DNA from: CAZNPU01 sp964575335 | GTDB lineage: Bacteria > Planctomycetota > Phycisphaerae > Phycisphaerales > SM1A02 | NCBI GenBank assembly: GCA_964575335.1 | Contig: CAZNPU010000025.1 | Span: 1-55,277 of the forward strand | Direction: 5' to 3' | DNA: 55,277 bases | Shown: in pieces, positions 1 through 9,160 of the stretch | Position numbering within the stretch: the stretch's first letter is position 1 | Layout of the letters: each line of letters begins with the position of its first letter | Position numbers and translations under genes: made by a program | Notes under the pieces: generated by a model | Seen by the model: the letters and a program-made list of their open reading frames with translations, nothing else | What the model was told of the DNA's origin: nothing | Databases searched by the model: none

Positions 1-54
1 TTCACTTCAGTTGCTCACTTCTGCTCTTGAAGGAGGTTCTGGGATAGGTTCTAT

Positions 55-1869
55 TCAAAACGGCCAAAACCACGGGGCGAGGAGAATAGTCACCACGCCT
101 GCGATGAGGTTGAGCGGCACACCGAAGCGCATGTAATCGGAGAAGCGGTAGCCACCCGGACCGTACACCATGAGGTTGGTTTGATAGCCGATGGGCGTTG
201 CAAAGCTGCACGAGGCTGCGATCATGATGGCCACGATAAACGGCATGGGGTTCACGCTGAGCGTCTCAGTGGTGGCCATGGTGATCGGGAACATTAGCGC
301 TGCCGCAGCGTTGTTGCTCATGATTTCGGTAAAGATCGTTGTCAGCGTATAAATTATCATCAGCGTGACAAGCGGGTTGTCGCCTGCGTACGCAATAAAC
401 GTGTTGGCGATTGAACTGGCTGCACCGGTGGTTTCCATGGCCCGCCCCAGTCCCAGCGCAGCGCCGATGACCAGCAGAATCTGCCAGTCCACGCTCTTTC
501 GCGCCATTGCTCCGGTCACGCATCGGGTGATGACCATCAACCCCGCAGCAATCAATGCAGCGTTCAGCATGCTCAGGATGCCCGTGGCTGCCAGCAGCAC
601 CATGCCAGCGAGAATGGCGATGGCGATCCATGCCCGCTCGTGGCGCGGCAGTGAGGAATCCTCCAGCATGTTCACCAGATAAAAGTCGCGCGAATTGCGA
701 TGCTGCTCGACGAACGTCGGCAGCGTCTCCAGCAGCAGCGTGTCGCCGGGCTTGAGCACGATGTCGCCGATTTTCTTGCGAATCCGCTCACCGTTACGTG
801 CCACAGCGATGACCACCGCGTTGTAGACCTTGCGAAAACGCCCATCGCGAATGGACTGGCCTACCAGGGCGCAGCTGTTGGAAACCACCGCTTCGATCAG
901 GCAGCGTTCTGAGCGAGGCGACTGCAGCTTGAACACCTGATTGGTGGCCGGCCGCAGACCGCGGAGTTTGTGCAGTTCTACAACAGAATCGACGATGCCG
1001 ACAAAGACCAGCCGGTCGTTGGCTTCCAGTCGCTGTTCAGGGCCGACCGCAGGGAGAATCTCGCCATCGCGTTCGATCTCCATCAGGTACATACCCACAA
1101 GCTGCCGCAGGCCCGCACTTTCAATGGTCTGTCCTACAAGCGGACTGTTCGGCTCAACCAGCATCTCCACGGTGTATTCGCGCGGATCATCTTCCAGGCT
1201 GACTGCTCGCTGTCGATCGGGCAGGAGCCATCGGCTGAAGATCATCATGTAAATAGAGCCTGCAATCGCGCAGGGGATGCCGACTTTGGCGATCTCGAAA
1301 AAGCCCATGCCCGTGGCGGGCTGGTTATTCGTGTGCTGGTAATCCAGCAATAGGCCAAAGACAACAAGGTTGGTGCTGGTGCCGATAAGCGTGCACACGC
1401 CGCCGAGGATGGCTGCAAAGCTCAGCGGCATCATGAGCTTGGAGGCAGCGATGCCCAGTTTCTTGCCCCAGTCGGCAACCACGGGCATCATCATCGCCAC
1501 CAGCGGGGTGTTGTTCATAAACGCACTGATGGCGATCGTCGGCAGGATCATGCGCAGCTGCGCACCGGTGAGGCTGCGGGGCCGACCAAGCACGCGCTGA
1601 GCCAGCCAGGCCATCCCGCCGGTCTCGCGCAGCGCCGCTGCCACGACAAACAGCACGCCCACAGTGATCGCGCCTTCGTTGGCGAAGCCCGCCATCGCCT
1701 CGCCCGGCGATCCAAAGATTGTCCAGTCGTCGCGAAGCACATCGGCGGTCATGAGCAGCGTCAATCCCGCCAGCAGCACCAGGTCCGGGCCGATTTTGGT
1801 GAGCGTCAGCGTCAGCAAAACGCCCACCAGCACCGCAATGGTGAAGCACGCTTCAGGCGATATGGTCAT
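55..1869 (-). CDS. SLC13-family (DASS/CitT-like) permease with central RCK_C (TrkA-C) domains
   Basis: Membrane transporter of about 604 residues. The N-terminal third and the C-terminal third are strings of hydrophobic helices with the family's short motifs (for example MNNTPLVAMMMP and TSTNLVVFGLL near residues 120-175, and MSNNAAAALMFP in the second half). Between them lies a soluble region with two RCK_C-type units (each with a motif like LVGQxIxxxxLR and a basic-acidic GD segment), which in this family sits in the cytoplasm and probably senses a ligand. Substrate is not readable from sequence; dicarboxylate, sulfate or another anion with sodium is typical. I chose the ATG at 1869; an in-frame TTG 60 bases upstream would add 20 residues. 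No partner gene is evident; the next gene upstream, also on the minus strand, is a sodium symporter. Confidence 0.88.
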   Translation of the reverse strand: MTISPEACFTIAVLVGVLLTLTLTKIGPDLVLLAGLTLLMTADVLRDDWTIFGSPGEAMAGFANEGAITVGVLFVVAAALRETGGMAWLAQRVLGRPRSLTGAQLRMILPTIAISAFMNNTPLVAMMMPVVADWGKKLGIAASKLMMPLSFAAILGGVCTLIGTSTNLVVFGLLLDYQHTNNQPATGMGFFEIAKVGIPCAIAGSIYMMIFSRWLLPDRQRAVSLEDDPREYTVEMLVEPNSPLVGQTIESAGLRQLVGMYLMEIERDGEILPAVGPEQRLEANDRLVFVGIVDSVVELHKLRGLRPATNQVFKLQSPRSERCLIEAVVSNSCALVGQSIRDGRFRKVYNAVVIAVARNGERIRKKIGDIVLKPGDTLLLETLPTFVEQHRNSRDFYLVNMLEDSSLPRHERAWIAIAILAGMVLLAATGILSMLNAALIAAGLMVITRCVTGAMARKSVDWQILLVIGAALGLGRAMETTGAASSIANTFIAYAGDNPLVTLMIIYTLTTIFTEIMSNNAAAALMFPITMATTETLSVNPMPFIVAIMIAASCSFATPIGYQTNLMVYGPGGYRFSDYMRFGVPLNLIAGVVTILLAPWFWPF

Positions 1870-2133
1870 CGCTTTTTTTCTCGGCTGAAAAGGTATCAGA
1901 CCTTGGGCACAACGCGCCTCAGCAGTCAATGCCTCAAGACGTCCGTCTCACGTTCAACATCATCGGCAATAAACCTGAGGGCGATCCCTGAATATCCCTG
2001 CCTGAAATCAATCGTATCGGCGATCAGCGGCACGCTCATTCATGAGAAGGGGCGCATCATGCCTTGAAGCAGCCGAGAACGCAATGCATAAAGGCCCACT
2101 ATTCTTTGCGCTGATGATTCAGCCGATCGCAGG

Positions 2134-3921
2134 TCACTGTCCGCCGGCATGGAACCAGTCAAATAGCAATTCATCGGCATCGAGAATACCGATGCTTTGC
2201 ATCAGGATCAGAATAACCGTCGCCGGTGCAACAAATCGAACCAGAAGCAGCCACCCAAGCGCAAGTGCAGAGGCTAAACCGGTTGTTTCAGCTTCGCGCA
2301 CATGTTGCGGCATGACCCAGCCCGCATAAATCGCAATGAAAAATCCGCCAACCGGCAGCATCCAGTTGGATGCGACGTAATCCATCGTGGTGAGAAAATC
2401 GAACTGCTGGCCGTAGCTGCTCTGCCAGCCGGCTAGCAGTGATTGCGAGTCGGATGCAAAAGCCGAGGCCAGGCTCAGCAGGAAGATCGATCCGCCCAGC
2501 ACCCAGACCGATTTGGTGCGCGACCAGCCTCGTTCGTCAATGAAATACGATGCAACCACTTCGAGAAGCGAAATTGATGAGGTGAGTGCGGCGAAGACCA
2601 GCAGGCCGAAGAACGCTGTTCCAATCAGCATGCCTCCGGTGCCGATTTCAGCAAACGCCAGCGGCATGGACATGAACACCAGGCCCGGGCCTGCACTTGG
2701 GGGCTGACCGAACGAGAACACAATCGGGAAGATCATCAAGCACGCCAGAAGGGCAACGCCCGTGTCCATCGCTGCAATCGTAACTGATTGACTGGCCAGC
2801 CCTTCTTTGCTTCTTTGATATGAACCATACGTGATCATGGCGCCCATACCCAGCGACAGGCTGAAAAACGCCTGCCCCATCGCACCAAGAACGCTGCTGG
2901 GCCGCAGTTCATGGAGATTGGGCTTGAAAACAAATGACGCAGCCTGCGTAAAGCCCGGCATAAACATGCCATAAAGAACCAGAAACAGCATGAGAATGAA
3001 CAATGCCGGCATGAGGATGCTGCAGGCTCGCTCAATGCCGCTGGAGACGCCGCCTGCGACAATCAGGATGGTCAAGAGCATGAACAGGGCCGTCCAGAAC
3101 GTGGTGATCCAGCCGTCGCCCGCCACTGCGCCAAATGCCTGGCCGATCTGCTCGCGCAGCGCGTTACGCCGCACAAGGTCTTCAGCCTGCTGGCGAATTT
3201 CCAGCGGCGTCATGTGGTCGTATTTGGCGACCAGTTCCGCACGGGTAATGCTGCGGACATCCTCCAGACGCGGCACAATCGCGCGAGCTTCTTCAAACTG
3301 TCGGCGTCTGACTGGGTCTTCAAGCAGCGCTGCCTCTGCTGCAGCTGGATCTGGCGCATTGGTGATGACAGCCTGGAGTTCCTGATAGCTTCGCCATGAC
3401 GACGGCCGAACTTCTCGAATAATCGCCTGCTCGCGATCGGGCACGATCCGCTGATACTCATCCTCGACCAGTAGCAGCTTCATGTCTTCAAGGGAAGCTT
3501 CGGCACGGTATTTCAGTCCTTCTGCTCGAGCCTGCTGCGACATTGACCCGCTGAAGTTGACCACCGACTTGAGCGTGTAATCCATCGTCCAGCCCGCCAC
3601 GACAGCGTAGTAGGACAAAATGATGAAGCCGGCGAGCACGCCAAGCCAGCCGATGCCCGACCAGGCGGTGCGTCGGCCTTCAATCGCTGGGAATGCGCCG
3701 ACAGGCTGCTTTTGTGCAGCCCGGCCGATCATGATCTCGGACATGAGGATGGGCAGGCCGATCAGGGCGATGCACATGAGATACACCAGCACAAACAGCC
3801 CGCCGCCGTTCTCACCGGTGGTATAAGGGAATCGCCAAATGTTGCCTAACCCGACTGCGGAACCGGCAGCGGCGAGAATGAATCCCATCCGGCTGCCCCA
3901 TTGCGGACGCTGCTGAGCCAT
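2134..3921 (-). CDS. Sodium-dependent transporter, neurotransmitter:sodium symporter (NSS/SNF) family, with large loop insert
   Basis: The start is diagnostic for NSS: W-x-SRMGFILAAAGSAVGLGN-IWRFPY at residues 8-33, the sodium/substrate site of TM1, followed by NGGG and further helices. It is 595 residues, longer than the usual 450-500 of bacterial members. The extra length sits at about residues 127-260, a charged, mostly helical, soluble stretch between the predicted third and fourth membrane helices (extracellular loop 2 in this fold). Function by family is sodium-coupled uptake of an amino acid or amine. The start ATG at 3921 lies behind a GAGGT sequence. It stands divergent to the hypothetical gene at 4080. 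Confidence 0.9.
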   Translation of the reverse strand: MAQQRPQWGSRMGFILAAAGSAVGLGNIWRFPYTTGENGGGLFVLVYLMCIALIGLPILMSEIMIGRAAQKQPVGAFPAIEGRRTAWSGIGWLGVLAGFIILSYYAVVAGWTMDYTLKSVVNFSGSMSQQARAEGLKYRAEASLEDMKLLLVEDEYQRIVPDREQAIIREVRPSSWRSYQELQAVITNAPDPAAAEAALLEDPVRRRQFEEARAIVPRLEDVRSITRAELVAKYDHMTPLEIRQQAEDLVRRNALREQIGQAFGAVAGDGWITTFWTALFMLLTILIVAGGVSSGIERACSILMPALFILMLFLVLYGMFMPGFTQAASFVFKPNLHELRPSSVLGAMGQAFFSLSLGMGAMITYGSYQRSKEGLASQSVTIAAMDTGVALLACLMIFPIVFSFGQPPSAGPGLVFMSMPLAFAEIGTGGMLIGTAFFGLLVFAALTSSISLLEVVASYFIDERGWSRTKSVWVLGGSIFLLSLASAFASDSQSLLAGWQSSYGQQFDFLTTMDYVASNWMLPVGGFFIAIYAGWVMPQHVREAETTGLASALALGWLLLVRFVAPATVILILMQSIGILDADELLFDWFHAGGQ

Positions 3922-4079
3922 ACCTCACCTCGCATCAAAGTACTGCAGCGGCCGATGATAACGAGTCGTTTCCGGAAGCCAAGCGACGGGGAAAACGCTC
4001 TGTGATGCACCAAAGATGCCCTGCAGGTGGTGCGCAGCTCGTCACGCTGCGTTCAGAGACGCTACGATGAGCAACTGTG

Positions 4080-5129
4080 ATGCGAACGTATCGTCTGCGT
4101 ACCGACCTCAAGCGTGTCGTGATTGACGGCTTTGCCCTCCCACTGGGCTTCGTGCCCGTGCCAGGCAATTTGAAGCCGCCCATTCAAGGCTATACCGTGG
4201 CCTACAACCAGGGGCAGGACGACGAGCCGGATACCTACTGCTTCTACATTGTGGTTTCTCACGAGCGCATTGCGCCGCTGCTGCATCGGGCTTTCGAGCT
4301 GCTGCCCGATCAGGTGTGCGCAATTGTGGAGATCGGCTCGCGTGACGCCTACCGAACAACGGACGTTTACATGTCAGCCGAGGGCGACAGCGTCAGCAAG
4401 GCTGATTTCCTGCGTGTCTGGAACCGATACGAGCCGTTTTTTCTTGAAGACGGCTCGATCGCTGCGGGCGCAAACAGCGAGGAGCCGTTTGTCGAGGTTT
4501 TTCTCGATCAGCGCAAGGCCATTTCTCTGCACGTGCCGACATCCATGCGTGAAGAGGCTGAAGCCCTGCTCAGTTCGTTCGGGCTGGAGGAAGTGCCGCA
4601 AACCTGGCCTGTTTCAGACGATGGCGGAGATGAAGGCGACCTGCTCGACACCGCTGAGGTCAGGCCCATTCTCGATCTTTCTGATGAAGATGCGTTTGAC
4701 ATCGATGAACTGCTGTTCGACCTGCGGCACGAATGGCATCTGGAACTCAACATCGATCCCGAAACCAATATCGACGACGGCGGACGCGAGCTTGGCTCAA
4801 CGCTTTGGCACGCGGTGGTGATTGTGGAAAGCACCCAGACGCCCGGCACCGGTGCGTACGCTTACTTTTGGGCTACTGCCGCTTCAATGTCGGAAATGGA
4901 AAACCTGATTCACGCGACGCTTGAGCAGTACCCGGAATGGGCGTTCGGCGATATTTACATCATCGATCGCGTTGCCTATGACGAGCGGCCCGATGAACTG
5001 GCTCATTTGTCGCCGACGCGTGGACCCAGTGAGGTTCACCGGGTGATGATTGAGCCCTGGGACACTGCAGCGGCCCAGCGCCCGCCTCGCGAATCCGCCG
5101 AGGACGAAGGCAAAGGCAAAGGATGGTGA
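4080..5129 (+). CDS. Hypothetical acidic protein (349 aa)
   Basis: I do not recognise this family. The product is soluble with no signal peptide or membrane helix. It alternates beta-rich, globular-looking stretches (residues 1-180 and 230-330) with a strongly acidic linker around residues 185-225 (many D and E) and ends in a charged, probably disordered tail. The codon use and long open frame are like the neighbours, so it is very probably real. It lies 6 bases upstream of the YkgJ-like gene, suggesting cotranscription. A GTG three bases before the chosen ATG is an alternative start. Confidence 0.7.
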   Translation: MRTYRLRTDLKRVVIDGFALPLGFVPVPGNLKPPIQGYTVAYNQGQDDEPDTYCFYIVVSHERIAPLLHRAFELLPDQVCAIVEIGSRDAYRTTDVYMSAEGDSVSKADFLRVWNRYEPFFLEDGSIAAGANSEEPFVEVFLDQRKAISLHVPTSMREEAEALLSSFGLEEVPQTWPVSDDGGDEGDLLDTAEVRPILDLSDEDAFDIDELLFDLRHEWHLELNIDPETNIDDGGRELGSTLWHAVVIVESTQTPGTGAYAYFWATAASMSEMENLIHATLEQYPEWAFGDIYIIDRVAYDERPDELAHLSPTRGPSEVHRVMIEPWDTAAAQRPPRESAEDEGKGKGW

Positions 5130-5135
5130 CGCAGC

Positions 5136-5609
5136 ATGGCTGAATGGACACGCGTTTCGCCCGAAGTCCGTCCCGGCGAGGAGTGGTACGCCGAGGGCCT
5201 GCGATTCAGCTGTACTCAGTGCGGCAACTGCTGCACCGGCCCGCCCGGAGCGGTCTGGTTTACAGCCGATGAAGGCCGGGCGATCGCGCAGCAGCTCGGC
5301 ATAACTGAAGCAGCGTTCTATGAGCAGTACGCCCATCAGATTCACGGCCGGTGGTCGCTGACCGAACGAGAAACAGAGCACGGCTTCGACTGCATTTTTC
5401 TCGATCGAACTACCAACCCCGGCAAGGCGGCATGCTCCATTTATCACGCCCGTCCGACGCAATGCCGAACCTGGCCGTTCTGGCCTGAAAACCTGCGCTC
5501 ACGCCGTGTGTGGCAGGCGGTGAAGCGAAATACGCCGTGTCCGGGCATGGATACGGGCAAGCTTGTGCCCATCGAGCAGATTCGCATCCAGCGCGATGCC
5601 GGAGCGTGA
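5136..5609 (+). CDS. YkgJ-family cysteine cluster (putative Fe-S or zinc) protein
   Basis: Small soluble protein of 157 residues. The N-terminal motif FSCTQCGNCC (Cys 26, 29, 32, 33) followed by a GPPG turn is the hallmark of the YkgJ/UPF0153 family, and later Cys residues (DCIF, ACSIYHARPTQCRTWPFWP and CPG) complete the usual set of about eight metal-ligand cysteines. The family is thought to bind Fe-S clusters or zinc; the biochemical role is not established. It follows the hypothetical gene at 4080 by 6 bases and converges on the hydrolase gene on the other strand. Confidence 0.85.
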   Translation: MAEWTRVSPEVRPGEEWYAEGLRFSCTQCGNCCTGPPGAVWFTADEGRAIAQQLGITEAAFYEQYAHQIHGRWSLTERETEHGFDCIFLDRTTNPGKAACSIYHARPTQCRTWPFWPENLRSRRVWQAVKRNTPCPGMDTGKLVPIEQIRIQRDAGA

Positions 5610-5669
5610 GACGCGCGTGCGGTGCGCGGTACGTGTCAGTACGCAATACAGCGGCGAGCAAATCGTCTG

Positions 5670-6338
5670 TTAGAGATGCTCGGGCGATGTTGATGTGGTG
5701 AAATGTTCGACAAACCAGTCGCCGGCTAATTGCCCGACGTGTTCAAGCGTGCCCGGTTCTTCGAAAAGGTGCGTTGCACCCGGCACGATCACCAGTTCGT
5801 TTTCGCATCGCAACATGCGCCGGGCGTGCTCGTTGAGTTCGATGACCGGGTCATCCAGCGATCCAACCAGCAGCAATGTGGGCGACACGACACGCGGCAG
5901 GTATTCGCCGGCAAGGTCCGGCCGCCCGCCGCGCGACACGACCGCAGCGATGCGCGGCCCCAGTTGTGCTGCTGCCACCAGTGCCGCGGCCGCGCCGGTG
6001 CTTGCGCCGAAATAACCGATCGGCAGACGCTGCGTCTCGGCTTGCTGCGCGATCCAGTCGGTCGTTGCGATCATTCGATCAGCCAGCAGGCCGATATCGA
6101 ACACGTTTCGGCGGTCGGATGATTCGTCTTCGGTGAGCAGATCGAACAGGCATGTCCCGCAGCCACGATCGACAAGCCAGTTCGCCACCATGATGTTCCG
6201 GGGACTGTGACGGCTGCTGCCGCTGCCATGCGCGAAAATGACTAGCCCCAGCGGGTCATGGGGCAGCGTCAGGGTGCCCGGCAGTCGGACACGGCCCGCT
6301 GGAATGGTAACTTCGTGACTTGTGCGGGTAATCGGCAT
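5670..6338 (-). CDS. Alpha/beta hydrolase (dienelactone hydrolase-like)
   Basis: About 222 residues, no signal peptide. The fold's landmarks are visible: oxyanion region VIFAHGSGSS, nucleophile elbow GASTG, an acid in GSLDDPVIELN, and the catalytic His in PGATHLFEEPG. Proteins of this type are annotated as dienelactone hydrolase-like; the natural substrate is unknown. The ATG at 6338 was preferred over an upstream in-frame start because AAGGAGGT lies about 6 bases before it. Monocistronic by appearance. Confidence 0.87.
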   Translation of the reverse strand: MPITRTSHEVTIPAGRVRLPGTLTLPHDPLGLVIFAHGSGSSRHSPRNIMVANWLVDRGCGTCLFDLLTEDESSDRRNVFDIGLLADRMIATTDWIAQQAETQRLPIGYFGASTGAAAALVAAAQLGPRIAAVVSRGGRPDLAGEYLPRVVSPTLLLVGSLDDPVIELNEHARRMLRCENELVIVPGATHLFEEPGTLEHVGQLAGDWFVEHFTTSTSPEHL

Positions 6339-6592
6339 GCCGGACCTCCTTCTTACTAGAACAACAGGGTAAAGCAAGGTGCAGCGTTAACACATGGCAG
6401 TACAACGCACCGGGCCACGTGCATGAGCAGACAAAGCAATCATTGGCGCGGATCGAACGAGGCTCGAACGGGAAATTCAACCGGTTCTGGTTCCGATTCG
6501 TATGGAAAATACATGGAGAATAGAAGGGAGGAGTTGCCAGCGCCGGAGCAGTGAAACACGTCGGCGTGGTACAATCGCCGCAAGGAACTTCC

Positions 6593-6874
6593 ATGCCCGC
6601 ACAGTTGACCATCAACGGCGTCGTTCACACATTGGAAAAACTCGACAGCGGCTGCATCCGCGTGTCGTATGTCAGTCCACAGTTCAATCCCATGCACGGT
6701 CCGGGGACCGCAGGCGAGATATATTTTCTGGTGCACCCGTGCCAGCGCAATCAATACGAATACTTCAACAGCAGCCTGCCAGCATCGGAACGCGCCTTGC
6801 CGCCAGGCGTATCGATTGACGACCGCCCATGGTGGAGCGCAGGGGCGGGCCAGGGCGAAAGCGTGCGCGAATGA
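6593..6874 (+). CDS. Hypothetical protein (93 aa)
   Basis: Small soluble protein of unknown function. It begins MPAQLTINGVVHTLEKL, has two Cys residues and a beta-rich, aromatic middle (YVSPQFNP, YFLVHPCQRNQYEYF), and ends in a Gly/Arg tail. The ATG at 6593 follows AAGGAA by 6 bases, which is better than the in-frame GTG 42 bases upstream. It is divergent from the hydrolase gene. About 160 bases follow before the next gene, with nothing recognised there. Confidence 0.55.
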   Translation: MPAQLTINGVVHTLEKLDSGCIRVSYVSPQFNPMHGPGTAGEIYFLVHPCQRNQYEYFNSSLPASERALPPGVSIDDRPWWSAGAGQGESVRE

Positions 6875-7037
6875 GACCCTCCTGTGACTGTGTCGATCCG
6901 AGGCGCATGTGGTTTGTATGAAAAGGGCGGGGCAATTCGAAATCTGCTTTGCTGATAAGGTCTTTGCGAACCGGCAGGTTGCGTAAGGTTCGGAGAGATG
7001 TGGTTTTCGAATCAGTCAGGTTCTCACAACCTGTTGT

Positions 7038-8156
7038 CTAAATCGGCTCATCGGTAACTGGCGGCACGATGCGCCGGCGCGAGTGCGAATACCGGCCAGC
7101 CCGGCGAAGTCGCTGCTGCTCATCGCGTCGCCGTCGGCCGTTGCTGCTGGCGTATCGGAGGGGAAGCAGTGTTGTGGCCGCCAGCACACCCAGCCCCAGC
7201 GCCAAAGCTGCCGCAGCTATTGGATGCAGCACCGCGCTGGTGTACACGCTGTGTTCCATGACCTGTCCGGGGTAGCCGCCGCGCTCATTAAGGCTTGAAC
7301 TTGCCTGATGAAGATTGTCTGAAGACGCAGCCGATGCAGGCGTATCGGTCTGCTGCATGTCGAACAGGACTCGTTCCATCAATTTGTCAAGCACGCTGGG
7401 TGCGATGTGCTCAACAGCGCTGAGCAATCGTCCGCTGCCGCCGACGGTCACATCGCGCATCGGGTGCTGCGCGCAGTAAAGGATCGTGCGAGCCACAATC
7501 TCCGGCGCGTACACCGGCGGGGGATTCAGCGGCTCGACACGAAGAAAGTTCTTTGCATGCTGGCGATAGGGCGTGTCGATTGTGCTTGGCTTGACGAGTG
7601 TGACGCTGATGGGAGCGCCGGCTTCTTCAAGCTCCATTCGCAATGCGTCGGTGAAACCTTTGACGGCATGCTTGGATGCGCAGTACGCCCCCTGCAGGGG
7701 AATTGAGCGATCGCCGAGCACGCTGCCGATGTTGATGAGTGCGCCGCCGCGGTTGCGCAGATGCGCTGCCGCCACCAGCGAGCCGTGTACCACGCCCCAG
7801 TAATTGGTGTCAAACAGCCGCCGATGATCTGCCAGCGGTACGGTGTCGAGTCGGCCGTAGATCGAGACCCCCGCATTGTTGACCCAGGTATCAAAGCCGC
7901 CGAAATGATGGCTGGCCATGTCAGCGATATGCCGCACCTCGTGATAAACGCCCACATCTGCGGTCACTGGCACCGCTGATCCACCTGATTCATTGATGTC
8001 GCTTGTCAACTTATGCAGCGCCTCTTCGTTGCGTGCTGCAAGTACGAGTTTGGCTCCTCGGCTGGCTGCCATGCGTGCCGTCACCAATCCAATGCCGCTG
8101 GTTGCACCGGTGATCACCATCACCTGCTGCTGAATTGGCTTGAGCGTCAGCTTCAT
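7038..8156 (-). CDS. SDR-family oxidoreductase with C-terminal hydrophobic, Arg-rich tail
   Basis: Short-chain dehydrogenase/reductase of about 372 residues. The Rossmann motif TGATSGIG is near residue 16-23, NNAG follows, and the catalytic Tyr-x3-Lys is in AYCASKHAVKG. The core occupies the first 250 residues. Beyond it is an extension with one hydrophobic segment (LHPIAAAALALGLGVLAATT) and a tail very rich in Arg, which suggests membrane anchoring. Such NAD(P)-dependent enzymes are common in planctomycetes; the substrate cannot be told. The start could also be the GTG two codons upstream. Confidence 0.88.
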   Translation of the reverse strand: MKLTLKPIQQQVMVITGATSGIGLVTARMAASRGAKLVLAARNEEALHKLTSDINESGGSAVPVTADVGVYHEVRHIADMASHHFGGFDTWVNNAGVSIYGRLDTVPLADHRRLFDTNYWGVVHGSLVAAAHLRNRGGALINIGSVLGDRSIPLQGAYCASKHAVKGFTDALRMELEEAGAPISVTLVKPSTIDTPYRQHAKNFLRVEPLNPPPVYAPEIVARTILYCAQHPMRDVTVGGSGRLLSAVEHIAPSVLDKLMERVLFDMQQTDTPASAASSDNLHQASSSLNERGGYPGQVMEHSVYTSAVLHPIAAAALALGLGVLAATTLLPLRYASSNGRRRRDEQQRLRRAGRYSHSRRRIVPPVTDEPI

Positions 8157-8212
8157 AGGCACGCAGGCTGTTTGAGTGGCATTACGACGTTGAGTTGATT
8201 GGTGGGTTGTTC

Positions 8213-8240
8213 GTTGATTGATTGACAGACAGACAGATTG
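8213..8240. repeat. Short tetranucleotide repeats (TTGA)n/(CAGA)n
   Basis: A run of TTGA/TTGATTGATTGA is followed directly by three CAGA units between the SDR gene and the stop of the DUF2231 gene. It is low-complexity DNA with no recognised role and could vary in length between strains. Confidence 0.5.
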
Positions 8241-8246
8241 ACGCCG

Positions 8247-8750
8247 TCAGGACCGCGTCACGTGAGTGGCTGAAGCGGGCTTGCCCGAAAGTGAGTTGGG
8301 GGCGTTGAGGTTCGCGCCGTCGTCGACGCCCACTCCCAGTCGATTCACCAATTCGCCGCCCAGCCACCCGCCTACAACCGCAAGCGCCGCCCCGATAAAT
8401 GAGAACACGAACGCCAGCACAGGCGGATCGGCCGGCTGGCCGTATCGGATTCCCCAACTGACAGCAAAGAGCGTGATGGCCAGCACATTCATTGCTGCAT
8501 GTGCCAACCCCACGCGCTTGGCGCGGGTGTTGCTGGGAATTGCCGCCCAGTCAATCACGCCAAAGACAGCCGCGATCAGGCCGGAAATAATCCCCGCAAG
8601 GATCATCCAGTATGCTGCATCAGTCAACCGCGATTCGCCTATGAAAAGAAACAGAATGTCGAAGATGACTGCCGTTGCCAGCAGTCCAAGCGGGAACACG
8701 ATGAGCATTTGGTGAATCGAATGCCCAAGCAGTTTCGCGCGGCTTTCCAT
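8247..8750 (-). CDS. DUF2231-family membrane protein
   Basis: About 167 residues with four predicted membrane helices. The N-terminal LGHSIHQMLIVFPLGLL motif (His-x2-His type, with FPLG) is typical of DUF2231, whose members are suspected to bind heme or take part in redox processes; no function is proven. The ATG at 8750 follows AGAGGTG. The C-terminal 30 residues are polar. The next gene downstream on the same strand is the SDR enzyme. Confidence 0.82.
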   Translation of the reverse strand: MESRAKLLGHSIHQMLIVFPLGLLATAVIFDILFLFIGESRLTDAAYWMILAGIISGLIAAVFGVIDWAAIPSNTRAKRVGLAHAAMNVLAITLFAVSWGIRYGQPADPPVLAFVFSFIGAALAVVGGWLGGELVNRLGVGVDDGANLNAPNSLSGKPASATHVTRS

Positions 8751-9160
8751 GATCAAACACCTCTGTGAAAGAAGTTCTGCATCATCGTTGAATGTGCTGC
8801 ACAAGCTGCCGTGAGCGCAGCAAAAAGCACGGATCAAAGCAGATCATCGCACTGCCGCAATGATGATGTTGTTTGTGTTCATTGATTTGATCACAACCCC
8901 AATCATCCATCTGCAGTTTCATTTCTTACTTATCTGTATCTGTCTGCAGCCCATCTGTTTCGCATTCAGCAGCAACATCACACTGTGCGACAGACAACAC
9001 GCCGGCTCATCAACAAGAAGTTAATTGAGCGCAGCGGATGTTCTGCACTGGGAAAGCACCCGGTTTACTGCCAACGACAGTTGAGCAGGCTCATCTGCAA
9101 CCATGTGCGTTGATGGGCAAGCTGTGCTGTGTCAATGATGCGCTGGCGCAACAACGCCGA
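8751..9160. other. Intergenic, no gene recognised
   Basis: About 410 bases between the DUF2231 gene and the stop of pabB. It contains an AT-richer patch near 8860-8960, with no convincing hairpin terminator, small gene or RNA that I can support. It probably holds the DUF2231 promoter. Confidence 0.5.
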
